8,037 nucleotides of DNA, taken from Chloroflexota bacterium. Lineage in GTDB: Bacteria; Chloroflexota; Anaerolineae; Anaerolineales; UBA4823. The stretch spans positions 1-8,037 of the forward strand of contig DAOVXM010000099.1 of assembly GCA_030636125.1 (NCBI GenBank), written 5' to 3'. The notes below the pieces were generated by a model that was not told the origin of the DNA, searched no databases, and was given only the letters and a program-made list of their open reading frames with translations. The translations under genes were made by a program, and so were the position numbers. The stretch's first letter is position 1. Every line of letters begins with the position of its first letter. Positions 1 to 5,365 of the stretch are shown here, one piece after another.

Positions 1-1
1 G

Positions 2-301
2 ATAGAAGCGCGCCGCGAGATCGACACCAAGCTTGAAGCTGCGCGGCTTTCTCTTAGAGCTTCCTGGACCTGGAGGGGTAACGCTTTGGAGGCCGGTGAA
101 TCTGCTGCTTTTATTAGCGCCGAATGGCGCCAGGCGGTTGATTTGTTTCGAGAGCGGATTGAAAAAATCAACCAGCGTATCTTCTCTTACAATTTAGAAG
201 TGCCCTCCCAGCGTTTCCAACTACCTCAAAAGGATGTTCAGCGCGAGTTGGAATTGACCATCATGCCTCCCTCTGATAAACTACCGGGTGGTAACATGTG
301 A
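2..301 (+). CDS. C-terminal part of a DUF1992 / DnaJ-C28-like protein (5' truncated by window)
   Basis: The frame is open from the first bases of the window to a TGA at 299-301, giving 99 residues with no internal stop, so this is the end of a longer gene. The visible protein is helical and charged. It ends with an Asn-Gln-Arg-Ile-Phe-Ser-Tyr-Asn-Leu-Glu-Val-Pro-Ser stretch followed by a hydrophilic tail. An 'N-x-x-I-x-x-Y-N-L-x-V-P' segment is, as I remember it, the C-terminal signature of the DUF1992 (DnaJ homologue subfamily C member 28) domain. The role of that family is poorly defined; it is annotated as chaperone-related by domain name only. An in-frame TTG at 86 could be read as a start, but the frame continues upstream of it, so I treat the gene as partial. 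It stops just before dnaX and may be co-transcribed with it. Family assignment is by pattern memory only. Confidence 0.62.
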   Translation: MEARREIDTKLEAARLSLRASWTWRGNALEAGESAAFISAEWRQAVDLFRERIEKINQRIFSYNLEVPSQRFQLPQKDVQRELELTIMPPSDKLPGGNM

Positions 302-328
302 TTGATCCGCGAAACCCCCAGAATTCTT

Positions 329-1912
329 ATGGCACAAGCGCTTTATCGGAAATGGCGACCCCTTAACTGGGATCAAGTTGTCGGACAGGGACATGTTGTG
401 CAGACCTTGCGCAACTCCGTGGTTGCTGAGCGCGTCGCTCATGCCTATCTGTTCGCTGGCCCTCGCGGAACGGGTAAAACCACCACTGCCCGCTTACTGG
501 CTAAGGCTGTGAACTGTCTTGATGATGAGGTTTCTGCCCGGCCTTGTAACCAATGCGACCACTGTCAGGCGGTCAACCAGGCTCGTTTTCTGGATCTGAT
601 AGAGATAGACGCAGCTTCGAATACGAGTGTGGATGATGTGCGCGACCTGCGCGAGAAAATTAACTTCTCTCCAAACCAGGGTCGCTATAAGGTTTATATT
701 ATTGATGAAGTGCATATGCTCTCTACCGCAGCATTTAATGCCCTGCTGAACACCCTGGAAGAGCCCCCCTCCCATGCAATTTTCATTTTGGCGACGACCG
801 AGATTCATAAAATACCCGCAACGGTGCTCTCACGCTGCCAACGTCACGAGTTCAGGCGGATTCCAGTCAACATTATCATCACCCAGCTAAATCAGATTGC
901 TGCGGATGAGCATATTCGTGTAGATGATCCGGCCTTGCTCTTAGTAGCTCGTCAGTCTACTGGTTCTATGCGTGATGCGATCTCATTACTTGATCAGCTT
1001 GCCTCTACAGGTGAAGAGATCACATTGGATTTGGCACAAAATGTCCTGGGCACTGCCGCCAGCCAATCCGTGCTCAACCTTATCGATGCTATTCTAGAGC
1101 AGGATGCCGCCGTCGGTTTGGATAATATCCATCGTACGCTCGATGCAGGCAGTGATCCTCGTCAGTTCGGGCGTCAGATTGTTGATTATCTGCGCAATTT
1201 ACTATTGGTGCGGATGGGTAATGCAACCCAGTTAGATGCCACTGCCGAATTGCGAGCGCAAATCGCCAGGCATGCCCAGGGTTTTGAGGTAGCTGGGTTG
1301 TTAAGTGTTATCCGGACCTTCAACCATGCCGCGAATGACGCTCGCAGCGCCTGGCAACCAGCCCTTCCGCTTGAAATGGCGTTCATCGAATCAATGAAAA
1401 CCACCGCTTCCGAATCGGTAGAAAGTGCCCCTATTAAGGAAGAGGTGCAGAAACCAAAAACGGTGCAAACTGTAAAGGAAGCGCCGTCAGAAGAGCTGCA
1501 AAAGACGCTCGCGCCTGAGGCTGAAGTTAGGCAAGCAGATCAAAGTGAGGCGGACTCCGCTGAAGGTGCTGTTACGCTTAAGCTTGTGAGGGATAATTGG
1601 GAGAGTTTATTGGGGACGATTCGGCAGCAAAACCCCCAAACTGAAGCTTTGCTCCGTTCCAGTCGGCTACTTGGTGTAAAAAATGGTGCGGTTTACTTCG
1701 GTTTCTCTGAAGTGCTTAAAACCAGGATGGAGAAGAGTGAGAACATGGAAATCGCTCTTCAGGTTTTCCAAGAGGTACTCAAAGCCGAGGTTCCCATCCG
1801 CTGTGTTGTCTCGACGGGTCAAGCCGGCAAACTACCCCCGGATGTGGATGGTGATGGTATGGTAGCGGCTGCTTTGCGGGATTTGGGTGGAGAAATTGTC
1901 GATATACAATAA
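329..1912 (+). CDS. dnaX: DNA polymerase III subunit gamma/tau
   Basis: This is the ATPase and organiser of the clamp loader, which opens the beta sliding clamp and loads it on primed DNA at the replication fork. The 527-residue protein begins Met-Ala-Gln-Ala-Leu-Tyr-Arg-Lys-Trp-Arg-Pro, the usual DnaX opening, so I take ATG 329 rather than the in-frame TTG at 302, which would add nine atypical residues. Visible motifs are Walker A GPRGTGKT (44-51), a zinc module C63/C73/C76/C79, Walker B/DExH IIDEVH (124-129), sensor 1 ILATTE (153-158), the SRC arginine-finger motif (168-170) and sensor 2 GSMRDA (212-217). Domain III follows to about residue 355. A Glu/Ala/Lys-rich linker spans about 360-415, and a small C-terminal domain about 416-527. 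No Shine-Dalgarno sequence is evident near ATG 329. I saw no convincing slippery heptamer plus stem for making a short gamma form. Next genes ybaB and recR complete a widely conserved cluster. Confidence 0.96.
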   Translation: MAQALYRKWRPLNWDQVVGQGHVVQTLRNSVVAERVAHAYLFAGPRGTGKTTTARLLAKAVNCLDDEVSARPCNQCDHCQAVNQARFLDLIEIDAASNTSVDDVRDLREKINFSPNQGRYKVYIIDEVHMLSTAAFNALLNTLEEPPSHAIFILATTEIHKIPATVLSRCQRHEFRRIPVNIIITQLNQIAADEHIRVDDPALLLVARQSTGSMRDAISLLDQLASTGEEITLDLAQNVLGTAASQSVLNLIDAILEQDAAVGLDNIHRTLDAGSDPRQFGRQIVDYLRNLLLVRMGNATQLDATAELRAQIARHAQGFEVAGLLSVIRTFNHAANDARSAWQPALPLEMAFIESMKTTASESVESAPIKEEVQKPKTVQTVKEAPSEELQKTLAPEAEVRQADQSEADSAEGAVTLKLVRDNWESLLGTIRQQNPQTEALLRSSRLLGVKNGAVYFGFSEVLKTRMEKSENMEIALQVFQEVLKAEVPIRCVVSTGQAGKLPPDVDGDGMVAAALRDLGGEIVDIQ

Positions 1913-1942
1913 TATGACTCTCCTGGAAAATGTAGCATTTCA

Positions 1943-1977
1943 AGCAGAGAAACTTCTCCTTGCTGTGGTTATTTTTT
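1943..1977 (+). terminator. Weak hairpin plus T-tract between dnaX and ybaB (possible attenuator)
   Basis: AGCA (1943-1946) and GAGA (1947-1950) can pair with TCTC (1955-1958) and TGCT (1961-1964), leaving a CT bulge and an AACT loop. Six T residues follow at 1972-1977. The T-run starts seven bases after the stem and the stem is only 8 bp, so this is a poor intrinsic terminator. It could reduce read-through from dnaX into ybaB. The wider gap 1913-2012 shows no clear promoter. Confidence 0.3.
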
Positions 1978-2002
1978 CAATGAAGTATTGATATAGAAAA
2001 TT

Positions 2003-2007
2003 GGAGG
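2003..2007 (+). promoter_or_regulatory. Shine-Dalgarno site that fixes the ybaB start
   Basis: GGAGG at 2003-2007 lies five bases before ATG 2013. A longer reading frame starting at TTG 2001 would overlap this site, so ATG 2013 is the supported start. Confidence 0.8.
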
Positions 2008-2012
2008 ACGAT

Positions 2013-2339
2013 ATGGCAAAAAGATCCAAGGGTAAAGGTCCTAAGAACCCTTTGGGCATGATGGGACAATTACAACAATTGCAGGAACAGCTGGCGACCA
2101 CTCAGGCAGCCTTGGCGGAGGAGACCGTCACTGCCACAGTTGGTGGGGGTGTGGTGTCTGTCACCATGACCGGTGATCAGCGCTGTCTGGGGGTTGAAAT
2201 TGACCCATCTCTCTTGGAAGAGGACGATATTGAGATTGTTCAAGACTTGATCCTGACTGCCTTTAATAGTGCGCTCGATAAATCTCGTGAACTGGCGACT
2301 GAACGGCTCGGCCCTTTAACCAGTGGATTGCCCTTCTAA
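2013..2339 (+). CDS. ybaB: YbaB/EbfC-family nucleoid-associated DNA-binding protein
   Basis: This is a small homodimeric nucleoid-associated protein. Family members bind DNA with little or modest sequence preference, and the gene is almost always found between dnaX and recR, as here. The 108-residue product has the family's usual size. A basic N-terminus (Ala-Lys-Arg-Ser-Lys-Gly-Lys) leads into a Gln/Leu-rich helix (about 19-40). The conserved core follows: an Ala-Thr-Val-Gly-Gly-Gly-Val-Val-Ser-Val strand segment (about 41-50), a Gly-Val-Glu-Ile-Asp-Pro element (about 59-64), and a C-terminal helix with Asp-Leu-Ile-Leu-Thr-Ala-Phe-Asn-Ser-Ala. ATG 2013 is chosen because of the well-spaced GGAGG. 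The stop is 10 bases before recR ATG, which suggests translation of the two is linked. The precise cellular role of the family is still debated. Confidence 0.9.
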   Translation: MAKRSKGKGPKNPLGMMGQLQQLQEQLATTQAALAEETVTATVGGGVVSVTMTGDQRCLGVEIDPSLLEEDDIEIVQDLILTAFNSALDKSRELATERLGPLTSGLPF

Positions 2340-2349
2340 CTTTCTATAA

Positions 2350-2955
2350 ATGGTACTTCCAGAACCTATTCAAAACTTGGTTGACTCCTTTTCACGCTTG
2401 CCGGGTATCGGCCCAAAAACAGCCTCCCGGCTTGCATTTTACCTGTTGCGCGCCCCGGATGACCTCAGCCGGGACCTGGCTGAAGCCTTACAAAGCATTA
2501 AGACCAGCATTATCCATTGCCCGACCTGCTTTAATATCACCGAAGCCGGCAGGGCCGAGTGTGAAATTTGTGCCAGCCCTGAGCGAGACGGCACCGTGTT
2601 GTGTGTTGTTGAAGAACCCCTGGATGTGATCGCGCTGGAGCGCACCTTTGGCTTTCAGGGTCGTTATCATGTGCTCGATGGTGTTCTGTCTCCAATTGAG
2701 GGGGTTGGTCCTGATGATCTGAAAATCCACGAGCTAATGGAGCGTTTGCAAACTGGCGACATCCAGGAGGTAATCCTGGCAACCAATCCAAGCATGGAAG
2801 GCGATGCGACTGCTATGTACTTGCACCAGCGCATTCTACCTTTAGGTGTACGAGTCACCCGACTTGCCCGGGGTCTGCCGGTAGGGGGTGACTTGGAGTA
2901 CGCGGATGCCAACACTTTGTTACGCGCCCTGGCTGGACGCCAGGAGATGAGTTAG
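2350..2955 (+). CDS. recR: Recombination mediator protein RecR
   Basis: RecR works with RecO (and RecF) to load RecA on SSB-coated single-stranded gaps, so it acts in gap repair and fork recovery. The 201-residue length is typical. In order there is a helix-hairpin-helix (LPGIGPKTASRLAFYLL, 17-33), a four-cysteine zinc finger (C57, C60, C71, C74), a Toprim domain starting near residue 82 with acidic E88/E89 and continuing through TNPSMEGDATAMYL (145-158), and the C-terminal ARGLPVGGDLEYADANTL segment (173-190) characteristic of RecR. The start at ATG 2350 gives the usual Leu-Pro-Glu-Pro-Ile-Gln-Asn-Leu opening. The bases before it are A/T-rich with no Shine-Dalgarno match. Initiation therefore probably depends on coupling to ybaB, whose stop is 10 bases upstream, or on an SD-independent route. 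A strong terminator follows. Confidence 0.96.
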   Translation: MVLPEPIQNLVDSFSRLPGIGPKTASRLAFYLLRAPDDLSRDLAEALQSIKTSIIHCPTCFNITEAGRAECEICASPERDGTVLCVVEEPLDVIALERTFGFQGRYHVLDGVLSPIEGVGPDDLKIHELMERLQTGDIQEVILATNPSMEGDATAMYLHQRILPLGVRVTRLARGLPVGGDLEYADANTLLRALAGRQEMS

Positions 2956-2998
2956 CTTCGCTTAGGGCTTTATTCCATCATTAAAACTGCTTGAAGTG

Positions 2999-3040
2999 AA
3001 GGGTGTGCATGGGGCGTTACCCCCCCCGCACACCCTTTTT
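2999..3040 (+). terminator. Rho-independent terminator ending the dnaX-ybaB-recR unit
   Basis: GGGTGTGC (3001-3008) pairs perfectly with GCACACCC (3028-3035). The flanking AA (2999-3000) pairs with the first T residues, and an inner GGGG (3011-3014) can pair with part of an eight-C run (3020-3027). Five T residues follow at 3036-3040. It lies 45 bases after the recR stop and before the tRNA promoters, so it separates the two transcription units. Confidence 0.93.
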
Positions 3041-3124
3041 CGATCCTCTCCTTACTCGACTGGGGAAGTCTGTTTTACCTCATGAAGATTTTTTAAGATT
3101 CCGACCACATGCTGTTTTCAGCCA

Positions 3125-3153
3125 TTGACGTGTATGTGGAATCCTGATAGACT
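3125..3153 (+). promoter_or_regulatory. Promoter P1 of the tRNA-tuf operon (upstream member of a tandem pair)
   Basis: TTGACG at 3125-3130 and TAGACT at 3148-3153 are separated by exactly 17 bases, with TG one base before the -10 (3145-3146, extended -10 type). The stretch after the -10 is GC-rich, a discriminator style associated with stringently controlled stable-RNA promoters. The predicted start is near 3160. An inverted repeat overlaps the -10 and start site. The surrounding stretch 2956-3250 contains no gene: only the terminator, this promoter, the second promoter and short A/T-rich sequence. Confidence 0.65.
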
Positions 3154-3170
3154 CCTGCCCCGCTGGAGTC
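3150..3170. repeat. Inverted repeat over the P1 -10/start site
   Basis: GACTCC (3150-3155) and GGAGTC (3165-3170) are perfect inverted copies separated by nine bases. The left arm overlaps the P1 -10 hexamer and the right arm lies just past the predicted start. The geometry would suit a dimeric repressor, but a 6-bp arm can arise by chance. It does not match the CIRCE/HrcA sequence despite the same nine-base spacing. Confidence 0.35.
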
Positions 3171-3192
3171 AGAACTTTCAAACATATTAACC

Positions 3193-3221
3193 TTGCGGCA
3201 TGTTATTGCCTCTGGTATAAT
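3193..3221 (+). promoter_or_regulatory. Promoter P2 of the tRNA-tuf operon
   Basis: TTGCGG (3193-3198), a 17-base spacer and a perfect TATAAT (3216-3221) preceded by TG one base upstream (3213-3214). The predicted start is near 3228, about 22 bases before the first tRNA. This is the best promoter in the window and most likely drives the tRNA genes and tuf, possibly reading into the S10 genes, since no terminator is visible in between. Confidence 0.8.
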
Positions 3222-3250
3222 GCCATTCGCTTTATAGCAGGTGTTTTCGC

Positions 3251-3326
3251 GCCGACGTAGCTCAGACGGCAGAGCAACCGCCTTGTAAGTGGTAGGTCAT
3301 GGGTTCGATTCCCATCGTCGGCTCCA
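3251..3326 (+). tRNA. tRNA-Thr (anticodon TGT)
   Basis: A complete 76-base cloverleaf. The acceptor GCCGACG (3251-3257) pairs with CGTCGGC (3316-3322). The D stem is GCTC/GAGC and the anticodon stem ACCGC/GTGGT contains one G-T pair. The anticodon loop CTTGTAA gives TGT, reading ACA threonine codons. The T stem ATGGG/CCCAT encloses TTCGATT. The discriminator is T3323, and the CCA end is encoded at 3324-3326. It is the first gene of the tRNA-tuf operon. Confidence 0.97.
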
Positions 3327-3412
3327 TTGATGGTTGGCGATCAGGGCTGACCGGTCGGATTTGATCTAAGCGGTCTTGATCTCGAGCCAACAACGGCTCA
3401 AGCGAATAACCC

Positions 3413-3495
3413 GGGCGGTTACCCAAGTGGCCAAAGGGGGCTGACTGTAAATCAGCTGGCAGACGCCTTCGGAGGTTCGAATCCTTCACCGCCCA
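3413..3495 (+). tRNA. tRNA-Tyr (anticodon GTA)
   Basis: A class II (long variable arm) tRNA. The acceptor GGGCGGT (3413-3419) pairs with ACCGCCC (3488-3494). The anticodon stem GCTGA/TCAGC encloses CTGTAAA, giving GTA for tyrosine codons TAC/TAT. An extended variable arm follows, then a T arm GGAGG/CCTTC with one G-T pair around TTCGAAT. The discriminator is A3495. The next bases are CTG, so CCA is not encoded and must be added by tRNA nucleotidyltransferase. An 86-base spacer separates it from the upstream tRNA-Thr. Confidence 0.96.
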
Positions 3496-3506
3496 CTGGA
3501 CCTGCG

Positions 3507-3537
3507 GCCAACAGATGTGGGAGCCATATCTGTTGGC
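3507..3537 (+). repeat. Long hairpin in the tRNA-Tyr / tRNA-Thr spacer
   Basis: The arms at 3507-3520 and 3524-3537 pair over 14 bp with a single G-T pair (3517-3527), closing a three-base GAG loop. No T-tract follows, so it is not an intrinsic terminator. A 10-base palindrome, CGTAGCTACG, lies directly downstream at 3539-3548. In the transcript this would be a stable stem between two tRNAs and could guide RNase processing. No known family was recognised. Confidence 0.8.
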
Positions 3538-3557
3538 GCGTAGCTACGAAACAGCAA

Positions 3558-3629
3558 GCCCTCATAGCTCAGTGGTAGAGCACGTTCTTGGTAAGAACGG
3601 GGTCATGGGTTCAAGTCCCATTGAGGGCT
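3558..3629 (+). tRNA. tRNA-Thr (anticodon GGT)
   Basis: The acceptor GCCCTCA (3558-3564) pairs perfectly with TGAGGGC (3622-3628). The D stem is GCTC/GAGC with a short AGTGGTA loop. The anticodon stem CGTTC/GAACG encloses TTGGTAA, giving GGT, which reads ACC/ACU threonine codons. The T stem ATGGG/CCCAT encloses TTCAAGT. The discriminator is T3629. The following bases are CTC, so CCA is not encoded. It lies 47 bases before tuf, the position of thrT in the E. coli tufB operon. Confidence 0.96.
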
Positions 3630-3651
3630 CTCGTTGCTGGAATTTTATAAT
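3621..3651 (+). promoter_or_regulatory. Possible weak internal promoter for tuf
   Basis: A perfect TATAAT at 3646-3651 lies between the last tRNA and tuf. The nearest -35-like hexamer is TTGAGG (3621-3626), which sits inside the tRNA acceptor stem with a 19-base spacer, longer than optimal. It could give tuf tRNA-independent transcription, or the TATAAT could simply be chance in an A/T-rich leader. Confidence 0.3.
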
Positions 3652-3676
3652 ATGAATTAGAAGGAGAAAGAGGAGT

Positions 3677-4879
3677 ATGTCCAAGCAGAAATTTGAGCGC
3701 ACTAAGCCGCATATGAATGTGGGGACGATGGGTCATATAGACCATGGGAAGACCACATTGACGGCTGCGATCACGAAATACTGTGCCATGTTAGGGTATG
3801 GGGATTACCGAGCGTTTGACTCGATAGACAATGCGCCGGAAGAGAAAGAGCGTGGGATCACGATCAACATAGCGCACGTGGAGTATGAGACGGACAACCG
3901 GCACTATGCGCATGTGGACATGCCTGGGCACCGGGATTACATCAAGAACATGATCACGGGAGCAGCGCAGGTAGATGGGGCGATCCTGGTGGTGGCAGCG
4001 CCGGATGGGCCGATGCCGCAGACGCGGGAGCACGTGCTGTTGGCGAGGCAGGTAGAAGTGCCAGCGATCGTGGTGTACCTGAACAAGGTGGACATGATGG
4101 ATGATCCAGAGCTGTTGGAGCTGGTGGAGATGGAGCTGAGGGAGCTGTTGACGGAGTATAAGTTCCCAGGAGAAGAGACGCCGATCGTGATGGGAAGTGC
4201 GTTAGAGGCGTTGGAGAGCGATAGCACGGATCCGAATGCGCCGGAGTACGAGAGCATCAAGGAACTGCTGAGGGTGGTGGATGAATACATACCGGAGCCG
4301 GTGAGAGAAGTGGACAAGCCGTTCATGATGTCGGTGGAGGATGTGTTCTCGATCAAGGGGAGAGGCACGGTGGTGACGGGCCGGGTGGATCGAGGCAAGA
4401 TCAAGGTAGGGGAGCCTGTGGACATCGTGGGCTTGAGAGAAAAGAGCATGAGTTCGGTGGTGACGGGAGTGGAGATGTTCCACAAGTCGTTGGACGAGGG
4501 GATGGCAGGGGATAATGCTGGATTGCTATTGCGCGGCATCGACCGGGATGAGGTGGAGCGGGGCATGGTGATCGCAGCGCCAGGGAGCATCACGCCGCAC
4601 ACGAAGTTCATGAGCGAGGTATACGTATTGAGGAAGGATGAGGGGGGGCGGCATAAGGCGTTCTTCACGGGATACCGGCCGCAGTTCTTCGTGCGCACGA
4701 TGGACGTGACGGGGAACATAGCGCTGCCGGAAGGGGTAGAGATGGTGATGCCTGGAGACAGCGTGAACCTGGAAGTTGAGTTGATAGTGCCGGTGGCGTT
4801 GGAGCAGGGCTCTAATTTCGCTATTCGTGAAGGTGGCCTGACGGTTGGCGCCGGTGTGATCACGGAAATCTTGGAATAG
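3677..4879 (+). CDS. tuf: Translation elongation factor Tu
   Basis: This cytoplasmic GTPase delivers aminoacyl-tRNA to the ribosomal A site. The 400-residue length is normal. GTPase motifs are G1 GHIDHGKT (19-26), G2 RGITIN with T62, G3 DMPGH (81-85, including catalytic His85), G4 NKVD (136-139) and G5 GSAL (173-176). Domains II and III follow from about 210, ending in [15 protein letters not shown]. The G3 Cys of most bacterial EF-Tu is Met82 here, and the next residues are RDY rather than ADY. A Shine-Dalgarno site AAGGAG (3661-3666) lies 10 bases before the ATG, and a second, GAGGAG (3670-3675), lies almost against it. Codon use is striking: 20 of 23 Thr codons are ACG, and GCG, CCG, GTG and GGG dominate with GGT and CGT nearly absent. 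From about 4811 to the stop, GCT, ATT, CGT and GGT return. The rpsJ Shine-Dalgarno overlaps its stop codon. Confidence 0.98.
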   Translation: MSKQKFERTKPHMNVGTMGHIDHGKTTLTAAITKYCAMLGYGDYRAFDSIDNAPEEKERGITINIAHVEYETDNRHYAHVDMPGHRDYIKNMITGAAQVDGAILVVAAPDGPMPQTREHVLLARQVEVPAIVVYLNKVDMMDDPELLELVEMELRELLTEYKFPGEETPIVMGSALEALESDSTDPNAPEYESIKELLRVVDEYIPEPVREVDKPFMMSVEDVFSIKGRGTVVTGRVDRGKIKVGEPVDIVGLREKSMSSVVTGVEMFHKSLDEGMAGDNAGLLLRGIDRDEVERGMVIAAPGSITPHTKFMSEVYVLRKDEGGRHKAFFTGYRPQFFVRTMDVTGNIALPEGVEMVMPGDSVNLEVELIVPVALEQGSNFAIREGGLTVGAGVITEILE

Positions 4880-4884
4880 GTGAG
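4878..4884 (+). promoter_or_regulatory. rpsJ Shine-Dalgarno site overlapping the tuf stop
   Basis: AGGTGAG at 4878-4884 overlaps the TAG that ends tuf (4877-4879). Two adjacent ATGs follow at 4887 and 4890. The second has a normal five-base spacing and gives the canonical S10 N-terminus, while the first is only two bases away. The overlap implies translational coupling of tuf and rpsJ. Confidence 0.7.
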
Positions 4885-4889
4885 AAATG

Positions 4890-5198
4890 ATGGCCAAGCA
4901 AAAAATTCGTATTCGTCTTAAGGCTTATGATCACCGGGTTCTAGACCAGTCAGCTGAGCGTATTGTTGAAACCGCAGAACGTACTGGTGCACGAGTTGTA
5001 GGTCCGGTACCTCTACCCACTCGTATTGAAAGGTTCACTGTCAGGCGATCTACTTTCATAGATAAAGACTCGCATGAGCACTTTGAAATTCGCACCCATA
5101 ATCGTTTGATCGATGTGATGGAACCCGATTCGAAGACGATTGATATGTTGATGAGGTTAAACCTGCCTGCTGGTGTTGATATCGAAATTAAGATATAA
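4890..5198 (+). CDS. rpsJ: 30S ribosomal protein S10
   Basis: S10 is part of the 30S head. In many bacteria it is also the NusE transcription antitermination partner of NusB/NusG. The 102-residue protein begins [15 protein letters not shown], the family N-terminus, so ATG 4890 is preferred over ATG 4887. The extended loop region [10 protein letters not shown] (42-51) and the [11 protein letters not shown] signature (65-75) are present, ending in the strand Val-Asp-Ile-Glu-Ile. Codon use returns to the GGT/CGT/GTT style of the other ribosomal genes, unlike tuf just upstream. It is followed by an unusually long structured spacer before rplC. Confidence 0.97.
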   Translation: MAKQKIRIRLKAYDHRVLDQSAERIVETAERTGARVVGPVPLPTRIERFTVRRSTFIDKDSHEHFEIRTHNRLIDVMEPDSKTIDMLMRLNLPAGVDIEIKI

Positions 5199-5205
5199 AG
5201 TTTTG

Positions 5206-5365
5206 CTAAAGGATGTTAAGGGCAACCTAAGTTAAAGTTCTTTAGAAGGAATTGTGGCAGCGTAAGAGCGGCCCTGCACGCGAAAAACGACACTAGATTT
5301 TGCGACAGACCGGCTAACTGCGTTGCGGTCAGGGATGATGCAACAGAGCCCAAGTTGACAGTCCC
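5206..5365 (+). other. Structured non-coding spacer between rpsJ and rplC (candidate cis-regulatory RNA)
   Basis: The 198-base gap 5199-5396 has no coding frame of note but many potential stems in series. CTAAAG (5206-5211) pairs with CTTTAG (5240-5245), enclosing a small GCAA-loop hairpin (5216-5230). GTG/CAG (5254-5260) pairs with CTGCAC (5274-5279) around one bulged G. CGC (5279-5281) plus AAAA pairs with TTTT plus GCG (5298-5304); its first base is shared with the preceding stem. GACCG (5308-5312) plus TAAC pairs with GTTG plus CGGTC (5322-5330), leaving a two-base bulge and a TGC loop. GGGA (5332-5335) and CAAC (5341-5344) pair with GTTG (5354-5357) and TCCC (5362-5365). The rplC Shine-Dalgarno comes 17 bases later. 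This resembles an autogenous ribosomal-protein leader or a processing region, but I recognise no known family. Individual stems are short, so the whole is an inference by eye. Confidence 0.45.

Noticed and set aside
302..328. TTG at 302 as the dnaX start
   Set aside because: It would add nine residues not typical of DnaX. ATG 329 yields the conserved Ala-Leu-Tyr-Arg-Lys-Trp-Arg-Pro opening.
1678..1683. A-run in dnaX as a programmed frameshift site for a short gamma subunit
   Set aside because: The run of six A is near the end of the gene, in the C-terminal domain rather than at the domain III/IV boundary. It is not a classic slippery heptamer, and I saw no clear stimulatory stem.
3150..3170. 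CIRCE element (HrcA operator)
   Set aside because: The nine-base spacing agrees, but the arms are GACTCC/GGAGTC, not the conserved TTAGCACTC/GAGTGCTAA.
3262..3489. 75-codon open frame on the - strand across tRNA-Thr and tRNA-Tyr
   Set aside because: It covers two complete tRNA genes in antisense. Peptides such as the 'MGIEPMTYHLQGG' type are a well-known annotation artefact of translated tRNA genes.
3937..4863. 308-codon open frame on the - strand inside tuf, plus shorter overlapping ones at 4202-4483 and 4526-4897
   Set aside because: It lies wholly within tuf. The G-ending codon bias of tuf removes antisense stop codons and leaves the opposite strand open. The product is low-complexity, rich in Ser, Thr, Pro and Ile, with no recognisable family.
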